This document shows, piece by piece, positions 10,961 through 22,300 of a stretch of DNA of 64,000 bases. The stretch covers positions 558,001 to 622,000 of the forward strand of contig LLEY01000005.1 in NCBI GenBank assembly GCA_001414485.1, in the 5' to 3' direction. The position numbers were made by a program, and so were the translations under genes. Numbering within the stretch: position 1 is the first letter of the stretch; every line of letters begins with the position of its first letter. Source of the DNA: Calycina herbarum. Lineage: Eukaryota > Ascomycota > Leotiomycetes > Helotiales > Pezizellaceae. Below the pieces are notes generated by a model, which saw only the letters and a list, made by a program, of their open reading frames with translations, was not told the DNA's origin and did no database searches.

Positions 10961-13900
10961 ATGCAGAAAGCAGTCTCAGCACAACGTAACGACGAGCCAA
11001 ACCCCCTGGACAGCACAGGGCTGTGTCTTCTGTCCCTCGATGGCGGAGGTGTGCGCGGACTCTCAACGCTTTACGTCCTAAAGAGCATCATGGATCAGTT
11101 GAACGACAAACGTAAGACTGCTAGTCTGCCACTGGTAAAGCCTTGTGAAGTATTCGACCTTATCGGAGGGACTAGCACTGGCGGGTAAGCAATCTAGCTG
11201 AGCTTCATACCTGCTAACCCTGATTCAAGGCTGATTGCGATTATGCTCGGTCGGCTTGAGATGGACGTGGATGAGTGTATTATAGCGTACACTAAACTCG
11301 CAGAAGCCGTATTTTTCCAGAAGAAGTCTCGCCTGCCATTCAACCTGAAAGGCAAGGTAAAGGCGCAATTCGATTCATCAAAGCTCGAGAATGCGATTCA
11401 AGAGACTATCAAAGGATCAGGTATCTCTGAGGCAGATTTGTTCAACGACGGCAAAAAGCGAGGATGTAGGACGTAAGTACCGCAAATGCACAAAACGATA
11501 TGTCACTAATGACAATAGCTTTGTTTGCACTGTCGACCAGAATACCAAAAGCATTGTCCGCCTTCGAAGCTATGCTTTATCCGACGAGTCGAATATCCCA
11601 GTTAGCATATGCCAAGCGGCTCTCGCGACGTCTGCTGCTACTACCTTCTTTAAGCCTGTTCATATTGGAAATCGAATTTTCGCAGATGGCGGACTTGGCG
11701 CAAATAATCCGGTTGACGAAGTAGAGGGCGAGGCGGCTAACATCTGGTGCTCGGAGTCTGGAGATCCCAAGCCTCTAGTCAAGTTTTTCCTTTCGATCGG
11801 GACTGGCAACCCTGGGATCAAGCCATTAGAGGAGAGTCTCATTAAGTTTCTAAGTCAGACTGTGGTTGGTATTGCAACTGAGACAGAAGAGACCGAGAAG
11901 CGGTTCATAGCTAAGTGGAGAAGGCATTATAACGAAAATCGTTATTTTCGTTTCAACGTCGATCAGGGTCTACAGAGCATTGGGCTCGACGAGTACAAGC
12001 AGCAAGGCGCGATGGAGTCGGCAACAGAGAGGTATCTGGTTAACCAAGCTCAGAAGAATCGAGTGCGAGACTGTATCAAGAACTTAGAGTTGAAACAGAG
12101 TGTGTATATCATGGATCTTTCGTAGCTATAAAATTGAAGAACAAGCTGATTGCTTTAGACAAAACCGAAACGTCGTTTACTGTTTCTATTGAAGTGAGTA
12201 GTGTCATCGAAGTGAATTGACTTCCACTTACGCTGGCCAGGAATATAAAATTCTTAGCTATCAACAAAAAATCGGTATGATCTTACCACTTTGACTTCCA
12301 TTATACTAATTGTGCTACAGTCATACCTAAAATGAAATGGATTGTGCCCTTCCAAGAGAACAGTTGCTTCACCGGCCGCGAGTCGGAACTGATCCAATTA
12401 GAGAAGCTGCTGTTTATAGAGCGTGGACCGAAGAAGATTGCTGTCTTTGGGCTTGGTGTTGGGAAGACGAGTCTGACGATCGAACTCATCTATCGTATCA
12501 GGGAGGACCATAAGGATTGCTCAATATTTTGGATTCCTGCAACGAACTTTGAGAGTCTCCAACAAGCGTATCTTAATATCTGCCAACAGCTTCAACTTCC
12601 TAGCTGGGACAAGAGAAATCAGGATCCGAAAAGGCTTTTACAGAGCTATCTAAGCCAAGCCAGCGCGGGTCAATGGCTTTTGGTGTTTGATAATGCTGAT
12701 GATATCAGTATGTGGACTGGGAGCCAAGGATCTGACCAGGTATCGTGCCAACTCATGGACTATCTTCCGACAAGCCAAGACGGGCGTATTGTCTTTACAA
12801 GCCGTGACAGGAAGACAGCCTACGACCTTGTGCAGCGAGGACATATAATTGAAGTACCAGAGTTAAGTGAGGATGTAGCAATAGATTTACTGCAAAAGTA
12901 CGTACCTAGACATGACCTTGGTAAACACAAGGATGATGTAAAGTCCTTGCTCAAACAGCTCACCTATCTTCCTCTCGCTATTGTTCAAGCAGCATTATAT
13001 ATCAACAAGAACGGCATATCACTTTCTGAGTATTTGTTACTGCTCGCAGATCAGGAAGAAGAGGTGATTGATCTTCTAAGCGAGCATTTTGAGGATGACA
13101 GCAGATATAGCGATGACGACAGATATGTCAAGGTGAAGAACCCAGTCGCTACGACATGGCTCATCTCCTTTAGGCAGATTCGGCTTCGTGATCCCTTGGC
13201 AGCCGAGTATCTTTCGTTTCTGGCTTGTGTAGACTCGAAGGACGTGCCGCAGTCGCTGCTTCCCCCAGGTCCATCGCGAAAAAGAGAAGTAGACGCAATT
13301 GGGACTTTACACGCTTACTCGTTTATCCAGAAACGAGCAGAAGACTTAGCTCTTGATTCCCATCGTTTGGTGCATCTAGCAACACGGAACTGGCTCCGGA
13401 AAGAAGAATTGCTTGTTCAATGGACTGAAAAAGCAGTAGGGCGATTAGCGGACGTGATCCCGGATAATAAGAACCGGAATAGAAGCATCTGGAGACGATA
13501 TCTAATCCATGCTCGTTACGCTTTAGACTCTCGACTGATTGACCAGGATGGAAAAAGAAGGATCGATTTGGCGTGGAAGGTCGGATGTTGTCTTGATAGC
13601 GATGGACGGTGGAAGGAGGCTGAGACTTTACTTGTGCAAGTAATGAAATTTCGAAAGAAAGTCCTTGGCGAAGAGCACCCTGACACCCTCGGGAGCATGA
13701 ACAACCTCGCCGGTCTCTTCGAGAGCCAGGGCAAGTACGAGGCAGCCGAGCCGCTCTATAAAGAGACGCTGCAGTTGACAAAGAAAGTCCTTGGCGAAGA
13801 GCACCCTGACACCCTCGGGAGCATGAACAACCTCGCCGGTCTCTTCAAGAGCCAGGGCAAGTACGAGGCAGCCGAGCCGCTCTATAAAGAGACGCTGCAG

Positions 13901-14516
13901 TTGAGAAAGAAAGTCCTTGGCGAAGAGCACCCTGACACCCTCGGGAGCATGAACAACCTCGCCTTTCTCTTCAAGAGCCAGGGCAAGTACGAGGCGGCCG
14001 AGCCGCTCTATAAAGAGACGCTGCAGTTGATAAAGAAAGTCCTTGGCGAAGAGCACCCTGACACGCTCGTAAGCATGAACAACCTCGCCGGTCTCTTCGA
14101 GAGCCAGGGCAAGTACGAGGCGGCTGAGCCGCTCTATAAAGAGACGCTGCAGTTGACAAAGAAAGTCCTTAGCGAAGAGCACCCTGACACCCTCACAAGC
14201 ATGAACAACCTCGCCGGTCTCTTCGAGAGCCAGGGCAAGTACGAGGCGGCCGAGCCGCTCTATAAAGAGACGCTGCAGTTGAGAAAGAAAGTCCTTGGCG
14301 AAGAGCACCCTGACACGCTCGTAAGCATGAACAACCTCGCCGGTCTCTTCAAGAGCCAGGGCAAGTACGAGGCGGCTGAGCCGCTCTATAAAGAGACGCT
14401 GCAGTTGAGAAAGAAAGTCCTTAGCGAAGAGCACCCTGACACCCTTAGGAGCATGAACAACCTCGCCGGTCTCTTCGAGAGCCAGGGCAAGTGCGAGGCG
14501 GCCGAGCTGATTTAGC
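10961..14516 (+). CDS. patatin / NB-ARC / TPR protein (fungal NLR-type receptor)
   Basis: Likely exons: 10961-11184, 11230-11472, 11519-about 12099 and 12321-14516. The introns 11185-11229 and 11473-11518 have good sites and keep the frame. The third junction is uncertain: a 221-nt intron 12100-12320 (GTGTGT donor, TACTAAT branch, CTACAG acceptor) keeps frame; otherwise the patatin part stops at 12125. Domain order: patatin-like phospholipase with DGGGVRG oxyanion hole, GTSTGG nucleophile Ser and ADGG catalytic Asp, all present; NB-ARC with Walker B LLVFDNADD, a GLPLA-like LPLAIVQ and an MHD-like HRLVHL; then seven 42-residue kinesin-light-chain-type TPR units from 13655. The P-loop reads GLGVGKT, one Gly shorter than the usual GxGGxGKT. 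Family knowledge: such proteins are fungal NLR/STAND candidates in nonself recognition, where the repeats sense and the lipase executes. Function here is inferred. Confidence 0.82.
13655..14516 (+). repeat. tandem array of seven near-identical 126-bp TPR units
   Basis: Units begin at 13655, 13781, 13907, 14033, 14159, 14285 and 14411; each is exactly 126 bp (42 codons). They encode KKVLGEEHPDTLGSMNNLAG-type TPRs followed by LFESQGKYEAAEPLY and a KETLQL tail. Copies differ at only a few codons (Gly/Ser after VL; GS, VS, TS or RS before MNN; ES/KS before QGK; T/R/I at the end). The seventh is cut short: after the AAEL-equivalent it diverges and reaches TAG at 14514-14516. Such homogenised arrays are a known hallmark of fungal NLR repeat domains, which gain and lose units by recombination. 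Unit length is divisible by three, so expansion does not break the frame. Confidence 0.95.
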
Positions 14517-15649
14517 TATAGAGACTCTTTAACCTTGTAAGCTTTCTATTATATATATTCTTATAACTTTGATAGAGAGAGGCGTGGGGGAGCTGGTGTT
14601 TATATACTTATTTTGATAAATACATATAATTTCTAAGCGTATTTGATTACCTTCTCAGGAATATTCTAGAAAGCTCGCTTTGATTCTTTAGCAGTATAAA
14701 TTTAATGCACGGGCCTAGTGCCAAGCATCAAATCATCCCAAGCCAAAAGCAGGGGCTTACAACGTCAGCCTACAATATAATGACAAAGATTACACTAACT
14801 GCAGGGTTACGACTTTAAAATGACGCTGCGGAGGGGAAGCCGGTTTTGTAAGCGACTGTAAATGAGACACTGTAATCGAAGCTCACTCTAACATATCTTC
14901 GTACTTCAGTCGAATACTTCTCGCGGCTTAACTCGAAACTTGACGACGGTTATCTTAACAAGGGAGGCAAAATAAGAATTCACGCGGCGGCGTAGCGATG
15001 GCGGCCATAAAAGAGGGGAATTCCACCAAAAACCAGAAACCAAAACCTCTATTCTACTCGAGTAGTCCTGTAATCCCAACAGATGCACTATCCTAACTGT
15101 ATTTGGTTAGACGTGGTCAGGGGACGCTAGGTCAGAGTAAGCGAAGAGGCTTTGTGATTGTAAGGAAAAGGGAAGCCGGTTTTGCAAGCGACTGTACCTA
15201 GAACGAACCTCTTCGATTTTTAGCCAAAGCCTCCAAGGGGAATCCGCTCTAGTTGCAAGATTGCTGACGAATTCGAAGATGACCTTATAGATGACAGAGT
15301 CCGAAAGGTCGAAAGACTGCCCAGAGAAGCCCGGTATCAGCGCGCAAGACAACGATGACTTGGCAAAGACGTTGAGACTAGTTCAGATGGTGATAGCATA
15401 GTATGGCGGTGACGTGGACGGTAATAAGGCAAGACTTCCCAAGACACAGAATAGAGGCACGACGATGGCGAGCACGACGATGGCGAGTACAATAGCGAAT
15501 AAAGGTACAACCAACCGTATGAAAAACTAACGAACATTAACATTAACTCTACTGTATAGTAACAAGTCTCCAAGCCAGCCTGAGCTTGCCTCAAATGAGG
15601 ATCAGTCTATCGATTCTATTATTACGTCGTATAGCAGTTCCCTCTTCCA
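14517..15649. other. repeat-derived spacer, unclassified
   Basis: No gene is supported. A 27-bp sequence occurs twice in direct orientation (14834-14860 and 15170-15196) with a single C/T difference. The stretch 15107-15600 has moderately GC-rich minus-strand open frames without recognisable domains, which could be part of an LTR-type element. A short duplicated ACGACGATGGCGAG motif lies near 15458-15490. The first 300 bp after the NLR stop are AT-rich. Confidence 0.45.
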
Positions 15650-16130
15650 TCAATACATCCGCGCCACTGGAGCTCTCCACGGTTCTAGCTCAATCTCATC
15701 CTCAGCAATCTATGTTCTACTGGCCTACATCACCAAGGCACTCGCTAGCTTGGGGGCATTGCTCATCCGCGCTATCTTATTCGTTGGCTCTGGCGCCTCA
15801 GGTTCTGCACTCTTACGCTTTCGCCCACGCCTCGCCGTCTCTACAGTGTCTCCCTCTAGCTCCGGCAGACTACTCTTACTCTTTCGACCGCGTTTTCTCT
15901 TACCTTTGGCTGCTTAGGTCGAATCCTTTATAACACGCTTCGCTTGTGCTTCCTCAAGGTGCTCATAGCTTATAACCTTCGCCTTTCCTAGCACCAACGA
16001 CTTTGTCGATCGTCGAACCTTGGTTTCGTTGTTAATCGTAGTTAGGAATTGGATTCGGTCCTCGGACTCTCTCATCGCACCGGCGTAACTCCCGGACTGC
16101 GTTCTTTTTCTCTAAGTGTCTTTAAAATTT
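15650..16130 (-). pseudogene. C-terminal remnant of a second Fot1/pogo-type transposase
   Basis: The minus strand reads the characteristic basic tail of fungal pogo-type transposases: NNETKVRRSTKSLVLGKAK, then a stretch like ISYEHLEEAQAKRVIKDS, then GKGKRGRKSKS-like basic repeats and a terminal APVARMY followed by a stop at 15650-15652. At least three internal stops interrupt it, and no helix-turn-helix or DDE catalytic region was found upstream (above 16130), so it is a 3' fragment. It lacks the zinc-knuckle end of the 2510-2812 transposase, so it belongs to a different pogo subfamily. Identification rests on the KVRRSTKS...VLGKAKV and terminal ARMY motifs known from this family. Confidence 0.75.
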
Positions 16131-17606
16131 AGAGCTATAATATTTCGTAATAGGACCTTTCCTTAAGTGGTCCGAATTTTGAAAAGACTTTAATTATCGC
16201 AATTAAACAGGGGGGGACAGTAGAAGCGGCGATCGGTAGCGTGATTAAAACGATCGACAGTATAATTAAAAGCACTCTTTTTTTGTTACTTAGTAGTCTC
16301 CTCAAGGAGAAATAGTTAAAGAAAGTAATATATTAATAACAACTTTATAGACTAACTTAGAAAAAAATTATAATTCCAAAACTATAAATTCGTCTCGTAA
16401 CAGGGTGCGTCTCGGGACGCAGGGACGGACGTTATTGAATTAAAACGTGAGACTTATAAGACAACTTAGAGGGAGAATACAGAATTCATTCTTCCCAGCT
16501 ATCATCCTACGTTACTATGTTTGATTTGTTTGGTTGTTTCAGAACTTGTGAATTGATTGAAAGGCATCATTTATGTATGTAAAGAATTCTGGCTCACCTT
16601 GCTATGTTCAATGCAAAGTCAGCGAATTCCACTAAGAAGAATAAAGATAAAAGTCCAAGGTTTAGATTGTTTAAAAAAAATTCTAGTGCTTGTAACTTTA
16701 TCCGATTTTATTCGTTCTTTTAAAAAATTGGGAGAATTGACTTTGAAATAGGAACTTACGACAATTGAATATTTTTGGTCGTCGACTCGTCGCCGTAAAA
16801 GCTGTTGAATTAAGTCATTCTCTGAGAATCCTCGAAGGACAAAATAGCTCAGAGGGATTTATGATGGAAGATAATGCGACAAACAGCTGAGAGGTGGTGT
16901 GGAGGAGACCGTACCTCAGAGGGATCAGGAGTTTTTGTGAGCGCTTTAAGTGTAACACCATGCTGTAGAAGTTTTACTCCTCGCTGAAGAGATAGGCCAA
17001 GAAATCGAAGAATTGATGATGGTGATGGAATTGATGGGGTGTAGGTAGGCTTAATGACTGCCTCCTCAACCTCCTCATTTTCCATCGGTGTCGGTCCCCT
17101 CCGATAATCGGGAAGCACAATCACTGCCCACACCTTCATTTCTGCCAACTCTTATAACGGGTAAGCTGTTCTCAAAATAGTCACGTGTCACGATAGATTC
17201 TCACGCTACCACTCACTTGCAAAATTTGTGTGGACCAAGTTTTTTTTTTCAAAAGTCCTATGTTCCAAGCTTGCACCGGGAATCCTATCTGTCGCTGCTA
17301 TGCCTGTCGCTTCATCATATTCAATTGTTCGTCCTTGAAAGAAGTTTGCGCTTCATATCTCCAGACGACAGCGAAAGATAAAACAAGTAACGAGCCGAAT
17401 AAGTAATGATGAGAAGATCATAAATTTCCATAGATATCTATACATATCCAAGTACAAATGAAGGGGTATATCCCATATCTCGTCTCAGTCCACTTCGTTC
17501 CCTGACTCAAAACAGAAAGCTTTTCGTATCTCATACAGTCCTAGCCTTCCCTAGAAATTCCCACATCATCAATCCAAAAAAAACAGCGAAAAATTAGAGA
17601 GCAAAT
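16131..17606. other. AT-rich spacer downstream of the permease gene
   Basis: Mostly AT-rich with no recognised domain. A minus-strand open frame at 16849-17148 (99 codons, MAEMKVWAVIVLPDY at the start) has protein-like composition but no motif and no splice partner, so I do not call it a gene. A G run at 16210-16216 and several AT-only tracts are the other visible features. The last few hundred bases before 17607 probably hold the permease 3' UTR. Confidence 0.45.
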
Positions 17607-19381
17607 CTATCGACCAAAGTGCTTCTTCTCAAAAGTTCTCATGATACAGTAAGAGATGGCAGAAAAGGCAAATGCAAGCTCGAAACCAACGTCACCTCCA
17701 AACTTGGCACCGCATAGTTTACCAATAGGACCAGTGAACCACTATGAAATTGTTAGCTTGCGTTCTCAAAACAAGAGTATTAAGCAAGAGGGTAAACTCA
17801 CAACTTGCGCCATTCCCAAAATTGCACCCATGACACCAATGCAGAAGGCAGCGATGGCCGCAATTCCAGGAGGCAATTTGCTAGGCTCCAAATAATTCGC
17901 AGGATCATATCCTCCAAATCCTCTCTTGAAAAAGATATGTTCCGAAAGAGAAATACCCTCGTAAATAGCAAGCCAGTAACCAATGACCAACATGAAGTTT
18001 TCAAGAATACTTTCGAAATGATCGTATCCAGGGATAGCGATAGCAACGTAAATGCAAGTTCCAACAAATGTCCAGAGGAAACGGGGGACGCGCTGAGAAG
18101 CACGAGCGAGAAGTTGGAGGGTTAGCGATACGGAGTAGATGTTGGGGCAATTGTTGGCAATAATGGAGAGTGCGAGGATGACGAGGCAGAATTGGCCGAA
18201 TTTTCCTAGAGGTGGAACCATGACTGCCGCGAGGAGACCACCGATTCCGGAACTTTCATATCCTTCCATGTATGCATTTTTTCCGTCGTCGATTGACATT
18301 GCTGTTGCGACTGCTGCGCCTAGCATCTGTGTGAAGAGAAGAGGGAATGAGAGACCAGCGAAAGTCCAGAGGAAGATGGATTTTCGAGAGCGGCCCACGG
18401 GTTGGTAAACAGTGTAGTCGGCAGCGTAGGAAGTCCAACCGGTTGCGAAACCGTAGACTGACGCTGCGAATGAAAGAGCCGCTCCTGCTTCGGATTTTCC
18501 CACGCCCATGGGAATGTTTTGGAAATGCCCGGAGTGAGCAAACTCTCCCAAGACGATCAAAAAGATGATCAAACATGGAATCCAAGAATATCTCTCGTAA
18601 GTGTGAACAATTTTGTAACCGAAGAGAGTAATCAAAAATGTCGAAACGGCAATAACAAGAATTCCGGCCCATCCTGGCATATTACCGTTGACTGCATTGA
18701 AAAGCTGGGCTCCAACGATAACATTGACGGAGGACCAGCCAATACAAGCGAGGATATTGAACACAGCAACTTCGGGGAATTAGTGATGATTCTTTTCGCC
18801 AAACAGATGGTATTAAGTGTCCACTGAAATCATTCAAAGACTTACTAATTTTTACGCCATACCATCCAAAATAAAATCTACTCAAAACCATCTGTCTCAA
18901 GCCGAAACGAGGTCCGAAAGTCGAGAAGAAACAAACTGGAGTAATACCCAAAAGGTTTACGAAAAAGATAATCAAGATCGTATCGATGAAGCCAAGATAG
19001 AAGACGGGATATGCGAGTGCCCCGATTGCAAACGAAGAAACGACCATATTGGCAGATAGCCACTGTCATCGAGTTAGTGGTTGATTTAGGGGTTGAGGTA
19101 AGATATATTTTTGGAATCCATACCAAAGTGCCAATCTGGGACATTCCCGCATCGGTCCGCTCATCGCTAGGCACACGTTCAATGCCTCGCTGCTCGACAC
19201 CAAATTTCCCAGCCAGTCGTTGGGCTCTGGCGTAAAAGCTATCCCCAATGACAAAGGTTTCTGCTGCGACAGCACCATCATCTGGAATAAATTCGCCGCT
19301 GTCATTTCCATTGGCAGATCTCTTCTCCGTTGACAATGCTTCGATATCGTCGACCTTGTCGTTTTTTGTAAATGGACCCAT
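17607..19381 (-). CDS. NCS1-family purine/cytosine permease (Fcy2-like)
   Basis: Four exons on the minus strand: 19381-19124, 19062-18846, 18769-17802 and 17741-17607, with introns of 61, 76 and 60 nt bounded by GT/AG. Together they encode about 525 residues, the usual size. The N-terminal tail (MGPFTKNDKVDD...) is hydrophilic and ends with RIERVP-like and SQIGTLWLSANMVVSSFAIG sequences that open the first membrane segments. About twelve hydrophobic segments follow, including FGPRFGLRQMVLSRFYFGWY and NILACIGWSSVNVIVGAQL, which are conserved in Fcy2-type carriers. The protein is expected in the plasma membrane as a proton symporter for adenine, guanine, hypoxanthine or cytosine; the exact substrate cannot be read from sequence. 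An upstream in-frame ATG at 19444 would add 21 residues; I prefer 19381, which gives the family-like short tail. Confidence 0.92.
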
Positions 19382-22300
19382 CTTGGGCGAAAATATGAGC
19401 TGGTGGACCTCTGAAGAATGGGAATTTTCCGGATTTCCTAGCAAGCGAACTCTTCTCCACAGCTAGAATGAAGAGTCGATGATGCCACAATTGCCTGATA
19501 TCGAATTTGAGAGGACCAATTCGAGGTATATATGGTGAGAGACACTTGCCCCAGTGGCAAGCTTGAACAAGGATTTCTGACAAGGGTAGTTCGATGCAGA
19601 GAAGTGATAGGCGAGGCCGGCCAGCGGACGATACCGATCAAACAGTTTCGGCGAATGGAGTACACCGTGAAATCAGCCGCAGCCAATAGTGAAAGCCTCT
19701 CGACCTGCAAGTATGTCTAGAATCCTGAATTGGATACTGATAAGGAATATGCTCTGAGAAGTCGTGATTTCGTGTCCGTCATTCAACCTTTCAAGAATAA
19801 CCAAAAAGAAAGAAATGAGAAGATATATTAAAAAACGACGATGTAACTATTCCCAACTTTGGGGAAGTGCCTCTGGTTAAATGCAAACAAAATCATTTCG
19901 TGAAAACAGTTATCGTATCATGAGAGCAAACTTGTGGGGTTCCATGATGGATTCGTTGCACCCGTCGGGGTTATTCGCTGAGATACATGGTCCCGATAAG
20001 CATCCCAAGGTGATACGCCACCGGCCTATGTGTCTCTCTGATTTGAAAATCAATTGCTTGTTCGACGGGTCAGAAGCTTGAGCCATGGCTTCTGACTTGC
20101 AGTGCGCTTGCACCTACCTCTTGCCCCACCCGTCATCTCGGGTTACACTCGCTCTTCGACCTCTTCTCAGACCTCGCTACGGACATTGCACTTTCGATAG
20201 TGTATGTGTTGCCTTTTCGTAGAATACTGCAAGTCATCGGTGTATAAATAATGATTTTGGCAATGAATAGGAGAGGCCAGGCTGGAGAGGTAACACATAA
20301 AGGGGGATTGAAAGCCAGATTTGGTAGTGATCTAGAACGGCGAGATGAAGCACGATGTCCGGGCCTAGAGAAACTCTAATTAGGTAGGTATCACGCCTCT
20401 ATCTTGAAGCTGAGCTGTGTATGTCGTAGGTAGTGTCAAATCCCACGTGCTTCATTGCTTCCATGAATCTGAGATCAAGAGCTTCCATGGTTCTGTCGCA
20501 CATTGTCGATTCAGATTGGTGATAGGGAAGTAGAAAGCGATGCCAACTGCCTTTCGGGAGGGTGCAATGCAGTTTCTGAACTGAAACCATGGGGAGGCAC
20601 ATTGCTAGCCATGGGCGAAGTTTTCAAGCTGGCTGACGAACGATCAAGATGGGGAGTGGGTGGAGGAAGTGGAGGGCAACGCAAGCCCCCATTTTCCAGC
20701 AGACCAATGACAGCGGGTCTTCGCGTCGAGCTGCCTTTGCTTTTTCCTCGCTTCCAAAAGTGGCGCTAGGCTAGGTTAATGTTCTTGCCTGCTGCAGATC
20801 ATTCGCTAACATTCCTCACTCGCTCCTTCCTTCTCATTCGATATATTTTTGCTTTTTCCACATCGCCAGCTTCTATCAATTGCGCCCGAACGAAGTTTAA
20901 TCCTCTTTCCAATTATAGCATTGGCTCACGAGAATCCTTCTATGAACCTTTTCTTATCTTCCACAACGCCATTCCCTCTCCGGTCGACCCCACCTCCAAA
21001 GGCCGGCTCCCGCCTCCCGAGGAGAAGAGAACGGCACGGAAAGGTGCAGGCTCATCTTGGCAACGCCCCCTATTTTGTGACTTGAACTTACATGCATTGT
21101 TGTCATCTTTTCGCGTACATGAAAACTACTACAATCATCAAAGAACGGAAAGTGATGCAGTTGGATGCTGGCGCGGTGGTACCTCACCAGCCACATCGAC
21201 TCCAGAAGTTCAGACGATGTTACGACAGACAGCAGAGAACACTTCATGATATCAATACCATCAATCGCTTCTCACGTCCCATAATACAGGTTTTCGCTAC
21301 ATGGTCGTCCTGAACTTTTCAATAGCTTCCTCGGGGTTCTCAGGCCGAAAGCCTTATGTTGACGTCGAGCTGTCGAGTAGCACCTCGGCCTCACCCGAGA
21401 TGGTTTTTTCCCGTTACCTACCTCCAAGGAGATAGAAATGAAATTTGCATACATATGTCATGTTCTCCCACAAACTGTCAGCCAATTTCTGTTATTGTTT
21501 GGTCCCTAGATCTATGTACATCCGTTCCGACGAGATCGATATTGATAAGTGTCATCGATATCCCTGATCGGTTCCACGGCTTAAGCCAAAAATCCCTTGT
21601 ACTACGGTTTTGCTTACTTTATTGGCAAAATATACTCTCCAATTCTGCATGATATGGAAGAGGTTTTCGAGGAGTTTGGTTTTTACAGTAGAGGATGAGA
21701 GTTGGCATCTTAACTCTCGACACACCCTTCATTGGAGTCCACACAATTTCGGTTGAATAACCCTACTTTGTGGAGGCTTGTACGACACTGTACTTGTCCG
21801 TGACAGCTGAGACACCAAACTGCCACTGCACATGTCAACCTCCCACAAAAGGTCATAATGTGACCTTCTCGTGAGCACCGCATGGAAATGCGGTGGCAGT
21901 GCGAGCAGCGTCTTGAAACGGTTTGATAGGAAGCCAGCGGTGCCACAACCGAGCAGAATTAGGCTCACTACAGCTTTACCGGTTTGGCATTTCTCATCGT
22001 GTAACTCTCGGTTCACGACTGCTTGTATTCGATATGTCGTGATTTCTGTTTTGAGGTTGGTGCTGAAGAATACTTGACGAATTGAACTTGCTTTTGCGAT
22101 ACCACTTGGAAAAGAGTTGGAAGATGGAGAAATATTGAATCCCAGGCTTTAGGTACCAGGTTGTGGCCAAACAAGGTAATCGACTGATGCGGCGATGTTC
22201 CATCGGGTTTTCTGATTTGGGTCTGCTGAACATAAGTTTCCTGTTTCACGGCGTCAACTTCGGAAGCTTTACTTCTGCTAATGATTGAATTGAGTTTTCA

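Noticed and set aside
13628..14434. 268-codon open frame antisense to the TPR array
   Set aside because: The array unit is 126 bp, a multiple of three, so any antisense frame that is open in one unit stays open in all; it is a repeat artefact, not a gene.
13655..14516. CRISPR-like regular repeats
   Set aside because: Units are contiguous, coding TPR repeats without spacers, in a fungal genome.
16849..17148. 99-codon minus-strand frame (MAEMKVWAV start)
   Set aside because: Protein-like composition but no domain or splice sites; left as a note in the spacer.
20779..21249. 156-codon plus-strand frame
   Set aside because: No recognisable domain, no splice partners, Ser/Pro-rich composition typical of chance frames.
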